From Streptomyces diastaticus subsp. diastaticus (GTDB lineage Bacteria > Actinomycetota > Actinomycetes > Streptomycetales > Streptomycetaceae), in assembly GCF_011170125.1 (NCBI RefSeq), contig NZ_BLLN01000005.1:2524501-2588500 (forward strand): a stretch of DNA of 64,000 bases. The letters are read 5' to 3'. Under the pieces are notes generated by a model that had not been told where the DNA came from, did no database searches, and saw only the letters and a program-made list of their open reading frames with translations. Numbering within the stretch: the first letter of the stretch is position 1; each line of letters opens with the position of its first letter. Of this stretch, positions 37,037 to 45,194 are shown piece by piece. Made by a program: the position numbers and the translations under genes.

Positions 37037-38158
37037 GTGATTCAGGTACGTGAACCGACACAGCCACCGGCCGTCGCCGGCGGCGATCCCACCGGCAGCA
37101 CCATCGCACCGCTCGACGACGTGGCGATCAGCCTCACCCCCGCCGAACGCGAAGCCGCCGGCGAGGTGTTCGCCGCGTCGGCCCGCGCCCTGAAGGGCCG
37201 GCCGCTGGACGACGAGGAGGTGCTGACGGAGGCCGAGTTCGCGGGGCTCCGGCTGCCGAGGCGGATCCTGGAGGCACTCGGCCGGTTCCGCCGGCAGGGC
37301 AACGACGCCGGCGCGCTCCTGATCCGGAACATGCCGGTCGACCTCGCGCCCCCCGCCACTCCGGCCGACGGGTTCCTCTCCCACTGGAACGACCTTCCCG
37401 TGGCCACTTTCGGGCAGCTCGCCGTGGCGTCGACCGTGGGTGACGTCATCGCCTACGCGGACGAGAAGCTCGGCAGGCTCGTCCAGGACATCACCCCGGT
37501 CCAGGGGGACGAGAGGCGTCAGGAGAACTCCGGGACGGTCTATCTCGAACTCCACACCGAGGACGGGTTCCACCCGTCCAAACCGGACTTCATCACGCTT
37601 CTGTGCATACGCCCCGACCACGAACGCGTCGCCCGGACCGTCGTCGGCGCGGCCGCCGGGGCGCTGCCGCTGCTGTCCGAGCGAGCCGCCGGCGTCCTGA
37701 GGGAACCTCGCTTCCGCCTCAGGGTGAGCAGCTCGTTCGGGGGCGGCGCCGACGACCTGCTCACCGAGCCTCTGCCGGTACTCTCCGGCACGGCCGAGGT
37801 CCCGGACCTCCTCGCCGACTTCCACGCCATGGACGCACTCGACGAGGAGGCGGGAGCGGCCCTGGAGGAACTCAGGTCCGCCTTCCTCGCCACCTTGCGG
37901 GGCGGTGTCCTCGAAGCGGGGGACCTGGTCGTCGTCGACAACCGCACCGCCATCCACGGCCGTTCGGAGTTCACCGCACGTTACGACGGAACCGACCGCT
38001 GGCTGCGCCGGTGCTTCGCCGTCACAGACATCCGCTCCTCGCGAGCGGACCGACCGGCCGGCTCCCGTGTGTGCCACCCCCTGCGGGACATCGGCCTCTT
38101 CGTCCCCGGCCCTTCCACCACTCCACGAATCGAGGGTCCGGCGTGCATGGGTTCCTGA
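37037..38158 (+). CDS. Clavaminate-synthase-like Fe(II)/2OG oxygenase 1
   Basis: Oxygenase of 373 residues of the family containing clavaminate synthase and the arginine 3-hydroxylase VioC. The iron pair His-Glu is in YLELHTEDGFHPSKPDF. The C-terminal VVDNRTAIHGRSEFTARYDG holds the distal His and, further on, WLRRCF the 2-oxoglutarate Arg region. GTG at 37037 follows GGGAGG. It opens the rightward four-gene operon; its end overlaps the next gene by 16 bases. A free amino acid, perhaps arginine, citrulline or a related side chain, is the likely substrate. Confidence 0.88.
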   Translation: MIQVREPTQPPAVAGGDPTGSTIAPLDDVAISLTPAEREAAGEVFAASARALKGRPLDDEEVLTEAEFAGLRLPRRILEALGRFRRQGNDAGALLIRNMPVDLAPPATPADGFLSHWNDLPVATFGQLAVASTVGDVIAYADEKLGRLVQDITPVQGDERRQENSGTVYLELHTEDGFHPSKPDFITLLCIRPDHERVARTVVGAAAGALPLLSERAAGVLREPRFRLRVSSSFGGGADDLLTEPLPVLSGTAEVPDLLADFHAMDALDEEAGAALEELRSAFLATLRGGVLEAGDLVVVDNRTAIHGRSEFTARYDGTDRWLRRCFAVTDIRSSRADRPAGSRVCHPLRDIGLFVPGPSTTPRIEGPACMGS

Positions 38159-39360
38159 CCGGCCTGGAGGAGATCGCCGACCAGCCGCCGCGGCACATGC
38201 TGCTGCTGTACTCCGGCGGCGTCGACGGGACCTACCTCCTCCAGCGGCTCCAGTCCCTGGGAGTCAGGGTGACGGCGCTGCACCTTCGCATCGGCGACCG
38301 CGAATCCTCGGCCACCGCGGCCGCACACGCCCGGCAGTTCGGCGCGAGCTTCATCGACGTGGACGTGACGGACCAGTTCTTCGACGTGTTCGCTCCTGCC
38401 GCCGTCCACGCGGACGCCGTGTACCAGGACCAGTTCCCGGTCGGTTCGACGCTCACCCGGCCGCTCATGGCCAGGACTGCCGTCCGGGTGGCGCGGGAAC
38501 ACGGATGCGAGGTGATCGGCCACACGGCGACGTACATGCAGAACAGTTCCATCCGGCTCAGCGGTTCGATCGCCGCCCTTGCCCCGGAGATCGGCGTGGC
38601 CGCGCCGTTCCTCGGCTCCGACCTGCCGCGTGAGGCCAAGCTGGCCGCACTCGCGGAGGCGGGCATCTCCTTTCCCGAGGGCATCCACAGCGTCGACGCC
38701 AATCCCTGGGCGCGGGTCATCGAGTGCGGCTCCCTGGAGAGCCCGGAGAACCGCCTGGACGAAAGCGTCTTCCGGTGGACCCGGGACGTCGAGGACGCTC
38801 CCGCCGAGCCGGCCGAGCTGCTCCTCACGTTCCGACGGGGGCTGCCGGTGGCCCTCGACGAGGCGCCGATCGCCTTCGGCGACCTCGTGGAACGCCTCAA
38901 TCTGCTGGCCGGGGAGCACGGAGTGGGCCGGTCCTCCGGGCTCGAGGACACTCCGTTCGGTGTGAAGAACCACGAGGTCCGCGAGGCACCCGCCGCCACC
39001 GTGATCATCAAGGCCCACCAGGTCATGGCCAACGCGGTCTTCACGGCCCAGGAGCACGCGGTTCGCGGGGCGATCGCCCGGGAGTGGACGACGACCGTGG
39101 TCCAGGGCGGCTGGTTCAGCCATCTCGGCGAGAGCCTGGCCAGATGCCTGGCCGACCTGGACCGCCCCCTGGAGGGTTCCGTGCGGCTGCGGCTGCACCG
39201 GGGGGCCGTCACCGTGCTCAGCGTGAACTCGCGGAACGGTCTCTACTACACACGGTTCGGCGAGACGTTCCACGCGTCGATGTCCGACTACTCCTACACG
39301 CCTTGGCTGTCACTGGCCACCCTGCCCAGCCGACTGCGACGATTCGGAGCTCCACGATGA
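38143..39360 (+). CDS. Argininosuccinate-synthase-like enzyme
   Basis: Protein of 405 residues, the length of ArgG. The PP-loop YSGGVDGTYLL (24-30) replaces ArgG's YSGGLDTS. ArgG-like order continues with VDANPWARVIECGSLESP, LNLLAGEHGVGRS, GVKNHEVREAPAA and WFSHLGESLARCL. The citrulline/aspartate motif TGKGNDQ is replaced by YMQNSSIRL. It should adenylate a ureido or carboxamide oxygen and join an amine to make a guanidine- or amidine-like bond, but with different partners. No ArgH lyase is in the cluster. GTG at 38143 has GAGGG upstream; a gene for true arginine synthesis would not be expected here. Confidence 0.85.
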   Translation: MHGFLTGLEEIADQPPRHMLLLYSGGVDGTYLLQRLQSLGVRVTALHLRIGDRESSATAAAHARQFGASFIDVDVTDQFFDVFAPAAVHADAVYQDQFPVGSTLTRPLMARTAVRVAREHGCEVIGHTATYMQNSSIRLSGSIAALAPEIGVAAPFLGSDLPREAKLAALAEAGISFPEGIHSVDANPWARVIECGSLESPENRLDESVFRWTRDVEDAPAEPAELLLTFRRGLPVALDEAPIAFGDLVERLNLLAGEHGVGRSSGLEDTPFGVKNHEVREAPAATVIIKAHQVMANAVFTAQEHAVRGAIAREWTTTVVQGGWFSHLGESLARCLADLDRPLEGSVRLRLHRGAVTVLSVNSRNGLYYTRFGETFHASMSDYSYTPWLSLATLPSRLRRFGAPR

Positions 39361-40040
39361 CCACCGCCAAGAGGGACCTCGTCGACCTTTCGCACGTGGT
39401 GCGCCAAGGCATGACCACCTACCCGGGGCTGCCCGGGCCGGTGATCGAGGACCACATGTCACGCGTGGATTCCCGGGACCGCTACTCCCCCGGTACGGAG
39501 TTCCAGATAGGGCGCATCACCCTCGTCGCGAACACCGGGACCTACGCCGACGTCCCCTTCCACCGCTTCGAGGGCGGCGCGGACCTCTCGCAGGTGCCGC
39601 TGTCCCGGTTCGTCGACCTGGAGGGCGTGGCGGTCAGCGTCCCCGCCGGCTCTCCGAGCGGCGTCGGCCCCGAGGTGTTCGACGGCCTCGAGGTGACCGA
39701 CCGTGCCGTCCTCGTCCACACGGGCTGGGACCGGCACTGGGCCACTCCGTCCTACGGGGACCCGGCCCACCCCTTCCTCACGGAGGCGGCCGTCGCCTGG
39801 CTGGTGGCCAGGCGCCCCGCCCTGGTGGGTATCGACTCGGTCAACATCGACGACATGGCCGACCTGGCGCGGCCCGCGCACACCGGACTCCTCGCTGCCG
39901 GCATCCCGGTGGTCGAGCACATGACCGGCCTGGGACAGGTCGTGGGCCAGGACTTCCGCTTCCACGCCGCGCCGATCCCCGTCGCCGACATGGGCACCTT
40001 CCCCGTACGGGCCTACGCCCTCGTCGACCGAGAAGGGTGA
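39357..40040 (+). CDS. Cyclase-family (PF04199-like) protein with altered metal motif
   Basis: Protein of 227 residues resembling kynurenine formamidase and isatin hydrolase: DLSHVVRQGMTTYPGLPGP at the N terminus and IDSVNIDDM mid-protein. The family metal motif HxGTHxDxPxH reads NTGTYADVPFH, so two His ligands are Asn and Tyr while Asp and the last His remain. Either metal binding differs or the protein has lost hydrolase activity and serves another role, such as an intramolecular ring closure. ATG overlaps the preceding stop as ATGA. Confidence 0.85.
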   Translation: MTTAKRDLVDLSHVVRQGMTTYPGLPGPVIEDHMSRVDSRDRYSPGTEFQIGRITLVANTGTYADVPFHRFEGGADLSQVPLSRFVDLEGVAVSVPAGSPSGVGPEVFDGLEVTDRAVLVHTGWDRHWATPSYGDPAHPFLTEAAVAWLVARRPALVGIDSVNIDDMADLARPAHTGLLAAGIPVVEHMTGLGQVVGQDFRFHAAPIPVADMGTFPVRAYALVDREG

Positions 40041-40090
40041 CCGGCACCGCCGGCGCGAAGGACCACACTGCTGCTACGGAGGTCGTGGAC

Positions 40091-41116
40091 ATGGAGAAGT
40101 ACCACCTGGACGCCCGGGCCAACGCGGACATCGACGAGCTGGTGCGGGAGTTGACCCGTGACCTGTCGAGCGTGCACGAGGCGGCGTTCCACAGAAGAGC
40201 CGCGGTGCTGGCGCACGAGTTGCCCCGGGAGCTCCGGAAGGCACTCGTCGGATTCCGGCTCACCGAGCCGTCCGGGGGGTTCCTGCTGTCCGGCATCCGG
40301 ATCGGGGAGGAGATCGGCCCCACCCCCGCCGACTGGCACCAGCCCGCCGGGGTGGTCTCGCCCGCCCTGCGCGAGGAATCGGTCTTCGTCCTCTGCGCGC
40401 AGCTCCTCGGCGACCCCTTCGGGTACGCCACCCTCCAGAACGGGCTGATGATGCACGACATCGTGCCCATCCAGGGGCATGAGAAGGAGCAGATCTCCTC
40501 CGGCTCCGAGGAGACCCTCGAGTGGCACACCGAGGAGGCGTTCCACCCCCACCGGGCGGACTACACCGCGCTGATGTGCCTGCGTAATCCTTACGGCGCG
40601 CCGACCACGTACGCCGAGATCTCCGACCTCGACATCACCGAGGCGGACCGCGCCACACTCCGGCAGCCGCTCTTCGCCACCCGGCCGAGCGGCTCGCATT
40701 CCGCGGAGCGCAACGCGTACACCACCCACCTGCCAAAGAGCCGGCACGCCCTGGCGAAGGAGAGCTTCGACCGGATCGAGGAGCAACACCGCAACCCGCC
40801 GACCGTGAGCGTCCTGTTCGGTGACGAAGCCGATCCCTACCTGTGCGTCGATCCCGACTGCATGACTCCACTGACCGAAGAGGCGGCCGGGGCGCTGGAG
40901 CGACTGTGTGCCGAGATCAACCGCAAGCTCCAGGACGTCAACCTCACCCCCGGTGACATCCTCTTCCTCGACAACAACAGCGCGATCCACGGACGCCGGC
41001 CGTTCAAGGCGCGCTTCGACGGCTCGGACCGCTGGCTGAAGCGGATGAACATCACCCGCGACCTGCGCCGTTCGCGGTCCCGTCGGCTCTCGGCCGACGA
41101 CCGCGTCGTCCGTTAG
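40091..41116 (+). CDS. VioC-like Fe(II)/2OG oxygenase 2 (arginine beta-hydroxylase family)
   Basis: Oxygenase of 341 residues. His-Glu iron ligands are in LEWHTEEAFHPHRADY, the distal His in FLDNNSAIHGRRPF and the 2OG Arg near DRWLKRMNITRDL. This pattern, including MHDIVPIQGHE, follows VioC and the streptothricin and enduracididine arginine hydroxylases. ATG at 40091 follows GGAGG eight bases upstream; a GTG at 40037 overlaps the previous stop but lacks a usable site. It is a paralogue of the first oxygenase of the operon. Arginine or an arginine-like substrate is likely. Confidence 0.9.
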   Translation: MEKYHLDARANADIDELVRELTRDLSSVHEAAFHRRAAVLAHELPRELRKALVGFRLTEPSGGFLLSGIRIGEEIGPTPADWHQPAGVVSPALREESVFVLCAQLLGDPFGYATLQNGLMMHDIVPIQGHEKEQISSGSEETLEWHTEEAFHPHRADYTALMCLRNPYGAPTTYAEISDLDITEADRATLRQPLFATRPSGSHSAERNAYTTHLPKSRHALAKESFDRIEEQHRNPPTVSVLFGDEADPYLCVDPDCMTPLTEEAAGALERLCAEINRKLQDVNLTPGDILFLDNNSAIHGRRPFKARFDGSDRWLKRMNITRDLRRSRSRRLSADDRVVR

Positions 41117-41125
41117 GGGATGTCA

Positions 41126-41259
41126 TCGAAGTCCCGCACGGTGTCCGCGGTCTTCGGTGCCTGCTTTCGGCGTGCCGGACGAAGGACTACGTGGCGCGGG
41201 GGGATTGGGCCTTCGGCCGGTGCGGCGAGAGGCGCGCCGGACGCCGTGCGGGACTTCGA
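41126..41259. repeat. Long-range inverted repeat (22-bp arms, 90-base loop)
   Basis: Arms 41126-41147 and 41238-41259 are reverse complements over 22 bases with one mismatch (core TCGAAGTCCCGCACGG). They flank a GC-rich loop just past the VioC-like gene. This could be a mobile miniature element, an RNA structure or a terminator part. Confidence 0.55.
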
Positions 41260-41300
41260 GAACGCCCCCGGGGGATGCCCCGGCCGCTCGACGTGTCTTC

Positions 41301-41330
41301 GCGGCCCGCGGTCCTCCCACCGCGGGCCGC
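41301..41330. terminator. Bidirectional terminator hairpin
   Basis: Arms GCGGCCCGCGG and CCGCGGGCCGC with loop TCCTCCCA, six bases before the end of the leftward HAD gene and downstream of the rightward operon. Confidence 0.85.
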
Positions 41331-41336
41331 CCAAGC

Positions 41337-41981
41337 TCACCCGGCCGCGTGCAGCAGGGGGAAGGCCTCGGCCACCGAGGTCACGACCTGTCCGGAGACC
41401 GACTCCCCGTCCTGGGGCGTCCGGCCGCCGGAGACCCAGATCGTCGACATACCCACGGCGGTGGCGCCCGCGATGTCGTGTTCCAGGGAGTCGCCTATCA
41501 TCCAGGCCCCGTCAAGTCCGGTGCCCGCGCGGTCGGCGACCAGCCGGAAGATCTCGGGGTCCGGCTTGCGCATCGGCTCGTCGTCGGCGAAGCAGACCAC
41601 GTCGAAGAGATCCGCCAGGCCGTCCCGCATCTTCGGCTGCTGGTCCACCTCCGTACCGTTCGTCAGAAGGGCCGTCCGCCACCCGCGCGCCCGCAGTTCC
41701 GCGAGGTTCTCCAGTACGCCGTCGAACGTGCGGGAAAGACGTGGTACGCGGTCCAGGAATATGCTGCGGAGTTCATCCGGTGATTCGGTGAAGCCGAATC
41801 TGTCGATGATGGCCTGAAAAGATTCCCGAGGGGATACCGGACGCTCCTGTTCCGCCCGGAGGAATTCGAGCCCGGCCGCACCGAGGTTCCGCTGTTCGGA
41901 GACTTCGATGAACCACCGGTCCACCGCTCCGGTGCTGTCCACCAGCGTATCGTCGAGATCGAAGATGGCGAATCTTTCCAT
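41337..41981 (-). CDS. HAD-superfamily hydrolase
   Basis: Phosphatase-type protein of 214 residues. Motif I FDLDDTLVDS (nucleophile Asp 8), motif II LLTNGT, Lys in RKPDPEIF and motif IV MIGDSLEHD are all present, with a helical cap between I and II. It may dephosphorylate a pathway intermediate; given the CPT-like kinase, it could also be the phosphatase that releases the protected product on export (inference). It is in a separate leftward unit with the aldo-keto reductase. Confidence 0.88.
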   Translation of the reverse strand: MERFAIFDLDDTLVDSTGAVDRWFIEVSEQRNLGAAGLEFLRAEQERPVSPRESFQAIIDRFGFTESPDELRSIFLDRVPRLSRTFDGVLENLAELRARGWRTALLTNGTEVDQQPKMRDGLADLFDVVCFADDEPMRKPDPEIFRLVADRAGTGLDGAWMIGDSLEHDIAGATAVGMSTIWVSGGRTPQDGESVSGQVVTSVAEAFPLLHAAG

Positions 41982-42031
41982 GTGGCCCCAATCATGTGGT
42001 GGGTGCGGCAGGACCGAGTACCGGAACCCCG

Positions 42032-42979
42032 CTATTCGCGGGCGCCCGTCGGCGCCGGCAGCGCGTCCAACTCGTCAAGGTCCTCCGCGGACAGGACCAG
42101 TTCGGCCGCCGCGACGTTCTGCTCCAGGTAGCGCGGAGTCTTGGTGCCCGGGATCGGGATCACGTGCTCGCCCTGGGCGAGCAGCCAGGCGAGGGCGACC
42201 TGGGCAGAGGTGGCGCCACGACGCCGGCCCACCGCCCCGACCCGGTCCACCAGCCCGGCGTTGGCCGCCATCGCCTCCTCGGTGAACCGGGGCATGTCGG
42301 CCCGGTCATCGCCTTCGGTGAGGTCCCCGCGGGTCCTGTAGCGCCCGCTCAGAAGTCCGCTGCCGAGCGGTGAGTGGCACAGGAACGCGATGCCGTGCTC
42401 GCGGCACAAGGGCACGACGTCGTCCTGGAAATCCCGCGTGAACAGGGAGAACTCCGATTGGACGGCGGCAACCGGGTGTACCGCACCTGCCCTGCGGACC
42501 TCGTCCGCGGACGCCTCGGAGACACCGAGGGCGCGCACCTTGCCCTCGGCCACGAGGTCCGCGAGCTCGCCCCAGCTCTCCTCCACCGGGACTCGCGGGT
42601 CGACACGGTGCAGGAAGTAGAGGTCGAGGTGGTCGGTGCGCAGACGCCGCAGGCTGGCCTCCAGGGCCGACCTGAGGTACTCCGGGCGTCCGTCGAGGGT
42701 GACCTCCGCCCCGTCGAACCGGACACCGCCCTTGCTCGACAGCACGGCCTCGTGACGCCGGCCGAGCAGAGCGCGCCCGACGAGTTCCTCGTTGGCGAAC
42801 GGCCCGTACACATCCGCCGTGTCGATCAGATTGACGCCCAGATCGAGCGCGCGACGGATGACGGTGATGGAGGTGCCGTCATCGCGGTGTCGCGGATCAT
42901 AGGCGAAGGACATTCCCATCGCGCCCAGTCCTATCCGGCCGACGGCCGGACCTCCGTCACCGAGTTCGGTGGTGCGCAC
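42032..42979 (-). CDS. Aldo/keto reductase
   Basis: NADPH-dependent reductase of 315 residues. The catalytic tetrad is visible: Asp and Tyr in LIDTADVYGPF, Lys in VLSSKGG, His in YFLHRVD. GTG at 42979 has AAAGG upstream. It lies 50 bases before the HAD gene. Beside a cluster whose NRPS ends in a thioester reductase, it might reduce the released aldehyde to an alcohol, but it may equally be an unrelated neighbour. Confidence 0.88.
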   Translation of the reverse strand: MRTTELGDGGPAVGRIGLGAMGMSFAYDPRHRDDGTSITVIRRALDLGVNLIDTADVYGPFANEELVGRALLGRRHEAVLSSKGGVRFDGAEVTLDGRPEYLRSALEASLRRLRTDHLDLYFLHRVDPRVPVEESWGELADLVAEGKVRALGVSEASADEVRRAGAVHPVAAVQSEFSLFTRDFQDDVVPLCREHGIAFLCHSPLGSGLLSGRYRTRGDLTEGDDRADMPRFTEEAMAANAGLVDRVGAVGRRRGATSAQVALAWLLAQGEHVIPIPGTKTPRYLEQNVAAAELVLSAEDLDELDALPAPTGARE

Positions 42980-43594
42980 GAAACATGCCTTTCGAACAGG
43001 AGCGGGGCGTATCGCCTTTTCTTCGGGGTCGACATGAACGCCCCGTCACAGCATCATCGGCCGAGTCAGCATAGGACCCTCCGGCATGGCGCGACAACCC
43101 TTTCCTAAAAGGCTTTCGGCGCCGCCGAGAACTGTTGAGTCACTGCGCGGGAATTTCCCGTCCTGAAGTTGATCGGCGCAGAGGTCTCCGCGGTCCCGCG
43201 CGTGGTGACGCCGCGTCACCTCCGGCCGGGGCGGTCGAGCAGGCGGCGAAGCCGCTCCGCCAGTTCCGCCCGCCCTCGGGCCTCGGACGGAGGGGGTGCG
43301 CGGGGACCGCCGCACCCCCCGGGCCGGGCCCAGGAGGGCGGGACGACGGCGGTCCCCGCGAGGGGCGGGCGCCGGGTCAGGGCCGGGCGCCGCGCCCGCG
43401 GGCGTCGTTCGGAGGTCCGGGAGCCGCTCCGGAGGTCCGTGACGCCGTTCGCGTGCCGGTGGTGAGCGGCACATCGCCCCCGGTTCTCCCGGTGGTCGTG
43501 TGCCGTCCCCTGCCGACACCCACCAATGTGCCCGACGCGTGTTAACCGGGTGCTGCGCCGACGTGTCGGGCTCGTACCACTTGCGCGAAGGGGA
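42980..43594. other. Intergenic region, no supported gene
   Basis: About 600 bases between the aldo-keto reductase and the terminator of cystathionine beta-synthase. The first 160 bases are moderately AT-rich and probably hold the reductase promoter. The rest is very GC-rich. Frames of about 136 and 157 codons cross it but consist of Arg/Pro/Gly-rich sequence without a family or ribosome site. Confidence 0.6.
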
Positions 43595-43633
43595 GCGCGG
43601 CCCGCCCCCGGGCGTCCGGGGCGCGGGCCGCGC
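43595..43633 (-). terminator. Terminator of the cystathionine beta-synthase gene
   Basis: Arms GCGCGGCCCGC and GCGGGCCGCGC with further pairing CCCGG/CCGGG inside, beginning 6 bases past the stop codon of the leftward gene. Confidence 0.75.
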
Positions 43634-43639
43634 GGTCGG

Positions 43640-45037
43640 TCACTTGACGGCGGTGCCGGCCGAGCGGGCGAGGAAGGAGAGCAGGTCCTGGCGGCTGACG
43701 ACGCCGGTCGGCTTCCCCTCCACCAGCACGATCGCGGCGTCCGCCTGGCCGAGGACGGCCATCAGGTCGGCGACCGGCTCGCCGGAGCCGACCTGCGGCA
43801 GCGGGCGCGACATGTGCTTCTCCAGCGGGTCGTCCAGGGCCGCCCGGCTGGCGAAGAGGGCGTCGAGCAGTTCCCGCTCGACGACGGAGCCGACGACCTC
43901 GGCGGCCATCACGTCGGGGTGGCCGGCGCCCGGCTTGACGATCGGCATCTGGGAGACGCCGTACTCGCGCAGCACCTCGATGGCCTCACCGACGGTCTCC
44001 TCGGGGTGCATGTGGACGAGGTGGGGCATGTCGCCCTCCTTGTCGCGCAGCACGTCGCCGACGCGCGGCTCGTCGCCGCCCTGGTCGAGGAAGCCGTAGT
44101 CGTTCATCCACTCGTCGCTGAAGATCTTCGAGAGGTAGCCGCGGCCGCTGTCGGGCAGCAGCACGACGACCACGTCGTCGGGGCCGAGCTCCCGGGCGAC
44201 CTCCAGGGCGGCGACGACGGCCATCCCGCAGGAGCCGCCGACCAGCAGGCCCTCCTCCTTGGCGAGGCGGCGGGTCATCTGGAAGGAGTCCTTGTCGGAG
44301 ACCGCGACGATCCGGTCGGTGATGTCCCGGTCGTAGGCGGTCGGCCAGAAGTCCTCACCGACGCCCTCGACCAGGTACGGACGGCCCGAGCCGCCGGAGT
44401 AGACCGAGCCCTCGGGGTCCGCGCCGACCACCTGCACACCACCGTCGCCGGCCTCCTTGAGGTAACGGCCGGTGCCGGAGATGGTGCCACCGGTGCCGAT
44501 GCCCGCGACGAAGTGGGTGATCTTCCCGTCCGTCTGCTCCCACAGTTCGGGGCCGGTCGAGTGGTAGTGGGAGAGGGGGTTGTTCGGGTTGGAGTACTGG
44601 TCGGGCTTCCACGCCCCCGGCGTCTCCCGGACCAGCCGGTCGGAGACGTTGTAGTACGAGTCCGGGTGGTCAGGGTCGACCGCGGTGGGGCAGACCACGA
44701 CCTCGGCGCCGTACGCCCGCAGTACGTTGATCTTGTCCAGCGAGACCTTGTCGGGGCAGACGAAGACGCACTTGTACCCCTTCTGCTGCGCGACGATGGC
44801 GAGGCCGACGCCGGTGTTGCCGCTGGTCGGCTCGACGATCGTGGAGCCGGGGCCGAGCAGGCCGCGCTCCTCGGCGTCCTCGATCATGCGCAGGGCGATG
44901 CGGTCCTTCACGGAGCCGCCGGGGTTGAAGTACTCGACCTTGGCCAGGACCGTCGCCTGGATTCCCTCGGTCACGTTGTTGAGCCTGACCAGCGGGGTGT
45001 TGCCGACCAGGTCGACCATCGAGTCGTGGATGTGCAC
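43640..45037 (-). CDS. Cystathionine beta-synthase
   Basis: Fold-II PLP enzyme of 465 residues that condenses serine and homocysteine. The PLP lysine is in NPGGSVKDRIALRM, the Ser/Thr loop in EPTSGNTGVGLA and the phosphate loop in GIGTGGTISGTGRYL. Two CBS repeats fill residues about 340-460 (VHMHPEETVGEAI..., LVEGKPTGVVSRQDLL). GTG at 45037 with CGGAGA upstream. It marks the return of conserved chromosome after the biosynthetic region and is divergent from the SGNH gene. Confidence 0.93.
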   Translation of the reverse strand: MHIHDSMVDLVGNTPLVRLNNVTEGIQATVLAKVEYFNPGGSVKDRIALRMIEDAEERGLLGPGSTIVEPTSGNTGVGLAIVAQQKGYKCVFVCPDKVSLDKINVLRAYGAEVVVCPTAVDPDHPDSYYNVSDRLVRETPGAWKPDQYSNPNNPLSHYHSTGPELWEQTDGKITHFVAGIGTGGTISGTGRYLKEAGDGGVQVVGADPEGSVYSGGSGRPYLVEGVGEDFWPTAYDRDITDRIVAVSDKDSFQMTRRLAKEEGLLVGGSCGMAVVAALEVARELGPDDVVVVLLPDSGRGYLSKIFSDEWMNDYGFLDQGGDEPRVGDVLRDKEGDMPHLVHMHPEETVGEAIEVLREYGVSQMPIVKPGAGHPDVMAAEVVGSVVERELLDALFASRAALDDPLEKHMSRPLPQVGSGEPVADLMAVLGQADAAIVLVEGKPTGVVSRQDLLSFLARSAGTAVK

Positions 45038-45194
45038 CGTTGTCTCCGGGCGTCGATGAACTGCGTAACGCAGGGCTGTATGGGTGGGCACAGCGTAAGC
45101 CGCCCGGGGCCTCGCGCGTGGCCGTCAGGGATTGGCGGACCTGCCCGGCGGGGCACAGTGTGGGTGTACGGCTACGAGGAGGTGGCTGCCGGTC

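Noticed and set aside
37037..41116. Viomycin, capreomycin, streptothricin or enduracididine cluster
   Set aside because: Only the VioC-like oxygenase matches; the PLP cyclases and the large NRPS set of those pathways are missing.
17085..42979. Chloramphenicol biosynthesis itself
   Set aside because: The CmlA, A-T-R and CPT genes fit, but p-aminophenylalanine genes, a halogenase and dichloroacetyl supply are absent, and many extra ligase and oxygenase genes are present.
43046..43519. 157-codon minus-strand frame upstream of cystathionine beta-synthase
   Set aside because: Arg/Pro/Gly-rich low-complexity translation with no homology features.
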